Assembly: GCA_037974335.1 (NCBI GenBank)
Contig: CM075760.1
Span: forward strand, 36,961,609 to 37,025,608
Length of the DNA stretch: 64,000 nt
Source of the DNA: Prionace glauca
Taxonomy: Eukaryota > Chordata > Chondrichthyes > Carcharhiniformes > Carcharhinidae
Reading direction: 5' to 3'
Position numbers and translations under genes: made by a program
The notes under the pieces: model-generated
Seen by the model: only the letters and a program-made list of their open reading frames with translations
What the model was told of the DNA's origin: nothing
Database searches by the model: none
In this document: positions 44,905 to 53,932 of the stretch, piece after piece
How positions within the stretch are numbered: position 1 is the first letter of the stretch
Layout: the number at the start of each line of letters is the position of its first letter

Positions 44905-45460
44905 TAGGGTCAATGGCAGGGTTCTGAGCAATGTGAAGGAACAGAAAGATCCCGGGGTTCATATCCACAGATCTCTGAAGATTGCCACTCAAGTGGATAG
45001 AGCCGTGAAGAATGCTTAAAGTGTGTTAGTGTTTATTAACAGGGGGTTAGAGTTTCAGAGCCGTGGGGTTATACTGCAAGTGTACAGGGCCTTGGTGAGA
45101 CCACATTTGGAATATTGTGTGCAGTTCTAGTCACCTCACTATAAGAAGGATGTGGAAGCATTGGAGAGAGTGCAGAGGAGATTTACCAGGATGCTGCCTG
45201 GTTTGGAGGGTAGGTCTTATGAGGAAAGGTTGAGGGAGCTGGGGCTTTTCTCCTTAGAGCGGAGGAGGATGAGAGGCGAACTCTCCTGAACTAAACGACT
45301 CTGGGCCGATTGATATTTTTCTGGGGAGTTTGATGTGTTGATGAGTGAAAAGTGAACTGAAGGCGATGTGGAGCATCAAAAACCAGAAAACCAAAAAGAA
45401 AAAGTAGATTAGTCGGGCCGAATGGCCTGATTCTGTGCTGTAAACTTTCTGAATCTTTCC
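44905..45460 (+). mobile_element. CR1 LINE fragment in the CH3-CH4 intron
   Basis: Pieces read as ORF2 C-terminus: RALVRPHLEYCVQF-like codons near 45,080, then [20 protein letters not shown]-like codons near 45,170. After a break near 45,285 only the tail core 'gggccgaatggcctgattct' (about 45,415-45,435) is recognisable. Contains stops, so not coding. Confidence 0.85.
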
Positions 45461-45640
45461 ACTCCGCCCCCTCCTGAGTTATTTGAGAAAAAAATTGTGT
45501 TCACCTCCCCTCCAAGCTGCAAATCAAAAATGGGAAGAGTTAAAATCAGAAGCGAAGCACATTTTCCTGATATCTAACCAGTGGTTTCATTGTCTCCAGA
45601 ACTCTCCAGTTTATTGACATTTATCGTACATTTTCTGCAG

Positions 45641-46032
45641 ATCCAAATCCGCGGGAACCGGTCGTCTCTGTCCTCCTGCCCTCGGCAGAAGACGTCTCCG
45701 CTCAGAGTTTCGTCTCCCTCAGCTGCTTAGTGAGAGGTTTCTCCCCCCGAGAGATCTTCGTCAAATGGACCGTCAATGACAAGCCGGTGAATCCCGGGAA
45801 CTACAGGAACACCGAGGTGGTGGCGGAGAACGGCGATAGCTCCTTCTTCATGTACAGCCTGTTATCCATTGCAGCAGAGGAATGGTCCAGCGGCGCTTCT
45901 TACTCCTGTGTGGTGGGACATGAAGCCATCCCCTTGAAGATCATCAACAGAACAGTTGACAAATCCAGCGGTAAACCCAGTTTTGTGAACATTTCCCTTG
46001 CACTGATGGACACGGTTAATTCATGTCAATGA
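45641..46032 (+). CDS. ighm: IgM heavy chain CH4 exon with secretory tail
   Basis: The acceptor TTTTCTGCAG ends at 45,640. The domain begins [20 protein letters not shown] and has core Cys ([20 protein letters not shown]) and Trp (FVKWTVND). It continues without splicing into the secretory tail, [20 protein letters not shown] then VNSCQ and TGA (46,030-46,032). The tail has the NIS glycosylation site and the penultimate Cys that link IgM subunits and J-chain-like partners in other vertebrates. It closely resembles the mammalian mu tail. Membrane mu leaves this exon at the internal donor at 45,971. Confidence 0.96.
45970..45976 (+). promoter_or_regulatory. Internal splice donor for membrane IgM
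   Basis: G|GTAAAC within the Ser-Gly-Lys codons at the CH4 end. Using it removes the secretory tail and joins phase 1 to TM1 at 50,193. The mammalian mu gene uses the same kind of internal donor at the same protein position. Choice between it and the poly(A) sites at 46,060 decides secreted against membrane form. Confidence 0.85.
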
Positions 46033-46059
46033 GAGTCACTCACTTCCATTAAAAACTAC

Positions 46060-46074
46060 AATAAAAAGAATAAA
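46060..46074 (+). terminator. Poly(A) signals for secreted mu mRNA
   Basis: Two AATAAA signals (46,060-46,065 and 46,069-46,074) lie 28 and 37 bases after the secretory stop, giving an unusually short 3'UTR. Confidence 0.8.
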
Positions 46075-46079
46075 AACAT

Positions 46080-47164
46080 TTTCCTCTAACGATCAATGAA
46101 ATACCCAATTGTTTAATTGGTTGTTTTTCAGTTTTACTTCCATATCTTTGATTTTGAGTCAGATATTTTCATGTCTCGGACCCAACATTGTTGAACCAGT
46201 GCTCCCAGCGGAGATAGACACTGGGTCAGGGATAGAGTACAGCACATTCATTACAGGATTCTGCAAAATATCTTCACTGACTTTCCTCCCGCTGAGGGGA
46301 AAACACTCCGACATTTTTAACATGTCTGACACACAAACACAACATTTAGATCGCTGGGCCCCTGCTTCTTTCATTGACCACCTCTTTAAGCTACTGCACC
46401 GCACCCACTGGGAACTGAAGTGAGGGTCACAGACAAAAAACATGGAGAAATATTCCCCCCATCGGATTGAGGGAGAGTGAAATTGTTAACATCCTGGATT
46501 CCCACTAACCCAGCAAAGAGAGGGGAGGAGCAGTAGTTAATCCATATTCCAAAACTTCCTCAATGAAAAGAGGAGGAATGTCATTATTTAATCCACTCAC
46601 CTCCACCTCCTCAGTGGTTAGAACCATCAGGGACATTGTATCACCGGGTAGGGAGAGGGAAAGTCTGAGCTCACTCTCCACCCTCTTCTGTGTTTGGAAG
46701 GGAACATTTCTCTACTATAAGGACCCAGTTGCCAACAGTACAAATTAGTTTCCGGTTTACTTGCTACAGATTTTGAAGTATCATTAACTTAATCATTGAA
46801 ATATATCTATACAAATGCAACATAATTTTAAAATGTCTCAACACTCTTGTTCCTGTTAATCATCTGCTGGCATTGATTTCCCAGAATACAAATTTAAACA
46901 AGTCATAGATTCCTCCCCGGGTTTTAACTGTTCTGTCCCTGAGGTCTCTGAGATACATCAATGAATTATTTCATTCTCTCTCCTGATATCACTGTGCCCC
47001 TCACATAAAATACATTTCTACAGCAAATCATTGAAAATATGTTCCATTTTTCGGGTTGTCTGGATCATATTCACTTCACTATGGTCGGTGAAACTTGGAG
47101 CAACAGTTAAAAAAATACACACACTGATAAAACTGCCCAAAACTGTCACAATTATACATACATA
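46080..47164. other. CH4-TM1 intron, proximal part
   Basis: No recognised element. Open frames of up to 104 codons here (46,109-46,423 and its minus-strand shadow) have no domain and no exon signals. Confidence 0.4.
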
Positions 47165-47254
47165 CATAGGCGTCCACACCCACACTCACACACACACTCA
47201 CACACTACACATACTGCACAAACACACACTCACACACTATACATTCACACACAA

Positions 47255-47292
<38 letters not shown>

Positions 47293-48660
47293 ACACATAC
47301 ACACACTCACACATACAGACACACTACACACTCACACACTCATTCACACACTCACACACTCACACACACAAACACACACGCATACACACACACACTCACT
47401 CTCACACACACTCACACACACACACACTCACACACTACACACTCTCACATACACACACTCACACATACAGACACACTACACACTCACACACTCATTCACA
47501 CACTCATACACACATACACACAGACGCATACACACACAGACGCATACACACACAGACACATGGACACAATTGCACAAATACACATACTCATACATATGCA
47601 CACGAATACAGAATGTTAATATACACACACAAAAGCATACACATACTCCCACACACAGAAATATAGACAGGCACATTCAAATACAGACACAGAATGTCAC
47701 AAATACACAATACACTCAAATACATACACAACAAAAACACAGATACATTCATAAATACAAATGCACATTCACGGACCAGAAGAACACACAATATACGCAC
47801 AAACGAACTCAAACAAGCACGATTCCACAAATACACTAATGGACCACACACATACAAACAAATATACATGCAGACACAAATACTCTCTCTCTCTCTTTCT
47901 CTTTCGCTCTCTCTGTCCCACACGCACCATGCACACACACACACACACATGCATGCACAAGGGGGCAGACACCCGCACACACAGACACGGACTTGTACAA
48001 GAAGGCACAAAACAAAACATGCACACAACTTATCAAATATGTACAAACGCATGCAGAACCACATACAAACACACAAGTACACACTTACCTAAATATACGT
48101 GACTAGGTACACAGACCCAAACACAAACACATACATGTGTACACACAATACGGACAGATAACATGCATGCAGGTCTAAAACATACACAAACAGATACACA
48201 CACTCAAACAAATGCATATTCTCACACGTTCGCGCTGAAATGAATACTGTTATAGAGACCCACAATGTTCTACACATTATCACTTATACAGGGAAATACG
48301 TGTAACAATATTAACACACTGCATATAGATAAACAGAGAGCAAAATATTTTCACACAAACATGTGGATGCAAACATTCACATGCTCATACAGAACAGAAC
48401 ACCACGGGACACAATACTACACATGGAAACACAGGTATATGCTGACACATTGTTATAAATAACTATCAGCACGGATTTACATGCACTAACATGTTAACAG
48501 ATATACACACAAATACACGGAGGAACAGACACACACAAAAAGGGAAGGAAACATTACTCGAGTGACAGAAATGCACACATTGAAATAGGCAGAAACACGA
48601 GCACACGTTAAGAGTGGCATTAATAAATATACAGAGACTTCACACACTATACATTCAGGT
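47165..48660. repeat. CA-type microsatellite block with diverged right part
   Basis: Pure CACACA and ACTCACAC units to about 47,560, then increasingly diverged 'acacaaatacacat' type text to 48,660. The block sits between the secretory end and the membrane exons. Long Thr-His or Cys-Val frames are artefacts. Confidence 0.9.
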
Positions 48661-48705
48661 GTATGTGTACATAGGTGTATGTGTACATAGGTGTATGTGT
48701 ACATA
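48657..48705 (+). repeat. Short tandem repeat, unit 17 bp, three copies
   Basis: Three copies of GTGTATGTGTACATAG with one linking base lie directly before the start of the CR1 fragment at about 48,706. Confidence 0.85.
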
Positions 48706-49378
48706 GATCCCTGAAAGTTGGGAATCAAGTAGATAAAGTTGTTAAGAAGGCATACGGAGTTTTGGCGTTTATTGGTAGGGGGATTGAATTTAGGAGTCGT
48801 AGCGTCATGATGCAACTGTACACATCTCTGGTGCGGCCGCACTTGGAGTTTTGTGTGCAGTTCTGGTCCCCACATTACAAGAAGGATGTAGAGGCTTTGG
48901 AGAGGGTGCAGAGGAGGTTTACCAGGATGTTGCCTGGTATGGAGGGGAGATCCTATGAGGAGAGATTGAGTGATTTGGGGTTGTTTTCGCTGGAAAGAAG
49001 GCGGCTAAGAGGGGATCTCATTGAAACATATAAGATGATTAGAGGTTTAGACAGGGTAGATAGTGATAGCCTTTTTCCTAGGATGGAGAAAGCTAACACG
49101 AGGGGGCACGATTTTAAATTAAGGGGGGGTAGTTATAGGACAGATGTCAGGGGTAGGTTCTTTACCCAGAGGGTGGTGAGGGACTGGAATGCCCTGCCAG
49201 CTGCAGTTGTAAATGCACCTAGTTTGGGGGCGTTTAAAAGATCTGTGGATAGGTTTATGGATGAAAAGGGATTGGTTTAGGCTAGTGGGTCATTGTTTTG
49301 TAACTGGTCGGCGCAACATCGTGGGCCGAAGGGCCTGTTCTGCGCTGTAATGTTCTATGTTCTATGTTCTATGTTCTA
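48706..49378 (+). mobile_element. CR1 LINE 3' fragment with intact C-terminal frame and tail
   Basis: The frame at 48,675-49,280 reads [60 protein letters not shown] and FFTQRVVRDWNALPAAVVNA, the complete ORF2 C-terminus without interruption. The 3'UTR is short: core gggccgaagggcct at 49,323-49,336, then an (ATGTTCT)n tail to 49,378. It is 5'-truncated and appears young. Its inverted tail matches 43,058-43,290. Confidence 0.93.
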
Positions 49379-50192
49379 CTAATAGTCATATATCCACAAT
49401 GTCTGAAGAATAAATTATACAAATTATACAAATTATCTACAATGTCTGAAGAATAAATTATACACCCAGACACACAACTACACAAATCAACAAACACAGA
49501 CAAATGAATCCCTCATACACACAGATTAACTCAGGACCAAAGATTAATGCAGCTCAGGAAGTGTTCACACACACACACAGACACACAGTCTCACACATAC
49601 ACACACGCACACAGACACACACACACAATCTTAAATATAAACGGCAGGTAAATGATGAAAGTAAAATTTAAATGTGAATTTGAATGGACGTACACACCGC
49701 GAACTATCCCAATTCTCAAAACACCGCCAAACACGTTGAGAAACTGAATTAAGCTCATGATTTACTAAACATTTCCACTGTAAATAAGCAAAGATTGGAA
49801 ATTACATCCCAGATCTTAAACAGCAGCATTCATAGTTTACAGATCAGTCACCATCTGTGGAAACAATCATTGACAGGGGAATGTTCCTCTGTATGAGTCA
49901 AAACATTCTTCAATAAGGGTTAGTGGCAAATAGTTCAAAATGAACTGATTCTCAAGAAAACACCTTCAGTGCTTTCTGATATGAACTCTCCAAGGAATAC
50001 CAATAAGGATCAGGTGTGAAAATAGTTATGGAGATCTGTTACTGAGTGTCCTGAATTTAACAGGAGATATACATTGAAAATTAGACATGAGAATGAATGA
50101 ACAGTTTATGAAGGAGAACAGGGAAAAGAAAACAATGAGATTCCCTGGATAAATAAAGTAATCTAATTCCATTTCCTGGTCTCCGCCCCTAG
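49379..50192. other. CH4-TM1 intron, distal part
   Basis: A short tandem duplication ('caatgtctgaagaataaatt', at about 49,398 and 49,440) and CA runs at 49,565-49,625. Otherwise plain intron. Confidence 0.5.
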
Positions 50193-50320
50193 ACCCCACC
50201 GACCGCATCTGGATTGAAGACAATGAGGATGATAACAGCAACATCTGGACAACCGCTTCCACATTCATCGTCCTGTTCTTCCTGAGCATTTTCTACAGCA
50301 CTGCGGTCACACTGGTGAAG
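50193..50320 (+). CDS. ighm: IgM heavy chain TM1 exon
   Basis: The acceptor CCGCCCCTAG ends at 50,192. The 128-bp exon joins phase 1 from the CH4 internal donor and ends before GTGAGA at 50,321. It encodes an acidic extracellular spacer ([20 protein letters not shown]) and then the membrane helix [20 protein letters not shown] ending LVK. The polar Ser/Tyr/Thr-rich helix pattern is that of mu chains that pair with the CD79 signalling dimer. It anchors IgM in the B-cell membrane. Confidence 0.96.
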
Positions 50321-50452
50321 GTGAGATGATTCAACTCACTCACATTTCACACTGGCAGAATGGATTTGAAAAATCTCTCATTGTTTCACTGATTAAAAAC
50401 ATTAATGTCCCGCATCAGAAACATCTGCTTCAATATTGCCTCTATTTTACAG

Positions 50453-50461
50453 ATCAAATGA
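50453..50461 (+). CDS. ighm: IgM heavy chain TM2 exon, last codons
   Basis: Behind the acceptor TATTTTACAG the exon opens with ATC AAA TGA. This gives the short cytoplasmic end ...LVKIK, nearly the same as the KVK tail of mammalian mu. Nine coding bases are followed by a long 3'UTR. It is too short to be found as an ORF and is identified from the frame and position. Confidence 0.92.
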   Translation: MK

Positions 50462-50906
50462 TGGGTTGAACTTTGGACGCTGAAGATTTCCCTCAGATGA
50501 TTATAAAGATCTCTGTACGGCTCAACTACAATATCAGCTCTCGGTGACTGTATCAGTAAAATTCTCCCAGCTTATCATTCTGAATCTGTAACTGAGGCTA
50601 CCTTAGATATTATCTCAGTTTTCAGTGTAAATTGTATGAGGCATTTTTGTTATAATGTAATTATGGTTAATAGTTTCCCCACAGTTCAAATTTCATGTAT
50701 AAATAAGAAACTTGTTTTATTTCTTATTCACATATGTGAATTCCTCTTCCTATTAATGTCCTGTTTTCTATTTTTGGTGTATGCAACAGATGTCCAAATA
50801 TTGACGGATTCCCTGTGCATGTGTTCTATTTTCAATGTAAAGTTCGATCATTATCTTCACTTTTCGAGCTTCAAAAAAAATCGTTGTAAAGTCTCTGAAT
50901 TTTTAA

Positions 50907-50923
50907 AATAAACATTGAATAAA
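50907..50923 (+). terminator. Poly(A) signals for membrane mu mRNA
   Basis: AATAAA at 50,907-50,912 and again at 50,918-50,923, about 450 bases after the membrane stop codon. They mark the probable end of the IgM cluster. Confidence 0.75.
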
Positions 50924-52018
50924 AATTTAACCATCTCTGGTTTGGCTTAATTCCGTTCTCTAAAAGCCATCAACTCCGCTCCATTTCCCTATTATAGAGT
51001 CCCCCCCCCCCCCCCACCCCCACCCCACAAACTCTACTTTCCCAGACAGGCATGTCCCCCCAGTCACGTGTGGGATGTGGCTGAACTCAAGGCCCATCCG
51101 TGAAAGAGTCACTGCGCCACCCAGCGATGCACCCGTGTAAAAACACCTTCATTTCTGCCTTTTTATCATAAAATCCAGAGACAGAATGAGTGAACAACGA
51201 GGAGACATCGGTGATTTCATTCATAAATTAGTCCTTCACTGACGAGTTTCAGATAATTCTAAACAGCAAAGGCTCTGCTTCATCAGAGGCCGATGCAGGA
51301 CAGTGCTGGGCAGGAAATAGTTCCCTTTACACGGCCCCTTCAAAAGACTATCAGAGTCGATACAGCGTGGATTGAGAGAACGAATCTCTGCACATTGTCC
51401 GATGAAACAATTTCAAAGCTGGCATACCACAAGCTAGATAGAGACAAACATACAGAGCAGTGGGGTGCAAACAATGAGGTGAAACAAAGAGACTGAAGTG
51501 AATTTCACATGAGCACATTATCGATGACACATTTCCAAATTGTGACTGGTGTTATGGGACAATTTGAAGAGTCCAATACTGTCTTTAACTACAGACAATA
51601 TCAAACTCACGAGGCAGATAAACCTCCACAACTCTCCGCGCAGGAGCAAGGCGCGAAATACAGGTGTCAGTACAAGTGGACAGTGTCATGGACACTGCCA
51701 AGCCTCAGGCCTGAAGGGGGGCTGAGTAATGAGGGGTTTGTAGGGGGAGGGGGCTGACAGGAGTGTCTGAGGTGGGAGTGGAACTGAGTGGGCTTTCTAA
51801 GTGGTGAGGGGTTGAGTTGGGTTCTGATGGTGTGGGTGGTTGTGTGAGGAGCCTGAGGAGGAGGTGGCTGAGTGGGGATCTGAGGGGGACAGGGTTGAGT
51901 GGGGTTTTGAGGGTGGGGCGGGTGAGTGAGGAGTCTGGGGGGGGCTGGTGTGGGTGGGGTGCTGAGGGTGGGCAGGGCTGATTGAGGTGTCCGAGATTGA
52001 AAGAGGCTGAGTGGGTGT
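50924..52018. other. Non-genic region after the IgM cluster, with homopolymer C and a G-rich tract
   Basis: A C run lies at about 50,999-51,016. From 51,700 to 52,000 the top strand is a 'gagtggggtctgagggggag' type G-rich minisatellite. No gene. Confidence 0.5.
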
Positions 52019-52150
52019 CTGAGGGAGAAGGAGGCTTCCAGAGGGTTATGGGATAGGGTCTGGCTGGGACTATTGTGGCTCATTTGGACTGGTGCAGGCC
52101 CGATGGGCCAAATAACTTCCTCCTGCACGGTTGGAATTCTATGATTCTAT
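52019..52150 (+). mobile_element. SINE 3' tail
   Basis: 'atgggatagggtctggctgg', 'gcaggcccgatgggccaaat' and 'aattctatgattctatg' form the tail of a tRNA-type SINE. The head is missing and the G-rich tract stands in its place. Confidence 0.75.
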
Positions 52151-52294
52151 GATATAAACACGGATTGCTGCTGATTAACACGGGATGGAATTGTCCTATC
52201 CCGCCCATTATGATTCCCATGGCAGGCGAGACACAGACCATATAAAAGTCCGATAACCTCAGGCGGCGATTTTCTGGCATTGGAACAAACACGG

Positions 52295-52641
52295 CCGAAA
52301 AATCATAGAGTCATTGAGGTTTACAGCATGGAAACAGGCCCTTCGGCCCAACTTGTCCATGCTGCCTTTTTTCATCCACCGCTAAGCTAGTCCCAATTGC
52401 CGGCATTTGACCCATTTTCATCTATCTGATCCATCTAACTGACATCATGTTTTTTCACTGTCAAAACTGTACTCCCTCTGGCACCTTTTCCAGGCACTCA
52501 CTAACCTGTGTGTGAAACAATTGCCCATCCAGACCCATTTGCATCTTCTCCTCTAACCTTCGGCCTATTCCCTCGAGTTTTAGACTCCCCTACTTTTGGG
52601 AAAAGATGTTGACTATCTAGCTGATCTGTGCCCCTCATTTT
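52295..52641 (-). mobile_element. Older minus-strand LINE-type repeat, left part
   Basis: It begins with the inverted 3' end ('aatcatagagtcattgaggt', core aggcccttcggccc at 52,336-52,349) and runs in a consensus order known from sharks ('gttttagactcccctacttt', 'gaaaagatgttgactatcta') to 'gtgcccctcattttt'. It continues at 57,250-57,990 behind the CR1 insertion. Confidence 0.8.
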
Positions 52642-52970
52642 TCTCCGGAGCATTGAACCTGGTGGCTGTGGCTGTGGTGAGTGACTGATTTGAATTAAAA
52701 ACCGTTATTTTCCTGTACTTCCGGTTCTCGGGGTTTGTTAGAGTGTAGTTTACTTCCGTACCGGAAGTTAGGCCAGGGGATTGTCGTTAAGGGGGAGCGG
52801 GGGGTATAAAAAAGGGGTAGCAGCATAGAGCGGGCAGTGTCGGGAGCGGGCAGCGGAGTGAGTGGGGAACAGAGTGAGAAGGGCTTTGGCTCGCTGGGCT
52901 TAGGGGAGAGCAGGCTTGGAGAAGGTGAGTGACAGATTTCTACCTTTGGGAGCTTACAGGAGGTTGGGAC

Positions 52971-53866
52971 ATGGCAGGGAATATAGGTAGGAACGTAAGT
53001 TGTATCAGGTGCCACATGTGGGAGTTCATGGTGGTGTCACGTGTCCCCAAGGTCCACATCTGCAGTAAATGTTTGGAACTGCAGCGCTTGAGGGGCCGGA
53101 TCAGGCAACTCGAGGGGCGGCTGGAGGACACTTTTCTAGTAAGGGAGAACGAGGCGATAATGGCTGGGAACCATGAGAAGGAGGAGGTCTCAAGGGCTGA
53201 AGAGAAGGGAGGATGGACGACTGTGAGGAGGGGAAAGAGGAAGAAGAAGAGCAGTCAGGGTCCCCCAGCCTCCCCAGAGGCCTCCCAAGGTTCGTCGACA
53301 GGGGCACTGAAAGATAGGCAGGAGGGGGAGACTAACTTAGAGGGACAGAAGGGGGCCGGTAAGGTGATAGTGGTAGGGGACGGGAGGGTCATAGGTATCG
53401 ATAGGAGGTTCTGTGGACAGAGGCGTGATTCCAGGATGGTGGTCTGCTTCCCTGGAGCAGGGGTAAAGGATGTATCGGACAGGGTAGAGGGAATTTTGAA
53501 AGGGGAGGGGGCAGAGGCTGAGGTCATAGTACATGTAGGGGAGGGGGACATAGGAAGGAGGAGTAGGGTAGAGGTACGTAGGCAATTTAAGGAGTTCGGG
53601 GCCAAACTAAAGAGTAGGACCTCCAGGGTGGCACTCTCTGGGTTGCTGCCCGGTACCAGCAGGGCAAAGAATGAAGAGATCATGCAGCTGAATGCATGGT
53701 TGAGGGATTGGTGGAGGGTAGAGAGGGCTTTACTTTTGTGGATCACTGGGAGGTGTTTAAGAGAGAAGGGCAATTGTACAGGAAGGGTGGGGAGAATTTG
53801 AATGGGAGGGGAACAAATGTCTTAGCGGGGACGTTAGCTGGGGTGTTTACGAAGGGTTTAAACTAA
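52971..53866 (+). CDS. CR1 ORF1 (PHD-like / coiled-coil / SGNH esterase-like), frameshifted
   Basis: I take the ATG at 52,971 (MAGNIGRNVS), because the frame reaching 52,929 has no ATG before it. Residues about 11-40 carry a Cys-pair pattern (SCIRCHMWEF ... HICSKC) like the zinc-binding N-terminus of CR1 ORF1. A short coiled coil follows (LQRLRGRIRQLEGRLEDTF), then a basic linker (KRKKKSS) and an SGNH-hydrolase-like domain (VIVVGDGRVIGIDRRFCGQR ... VIVHVGEGDIGRR). In family members the first block normally carries GDS and the third G-ND; here the nucleophile Ser is Gly and the Asn is replaced. Near 53,735 a frameshift leads to a premature stop at 53,801, although the old frame stays open to TAA at 53,866. 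Confidence 0.85.
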
Positions 53867-53932
53867 TATGGAGGGGGGGGTGGGGAGGTGGCTGGGAGAG
53901 AGTCGAGTGAAAGGAAAAGTATCAGGGAGAAG

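Noticed and set aside
47031-48102. Frames of up to 211 codons in the CH4-TM1 intron
   Set aside because: CA-type repeat artefacts on both strands, lying inside the mu gene intron.
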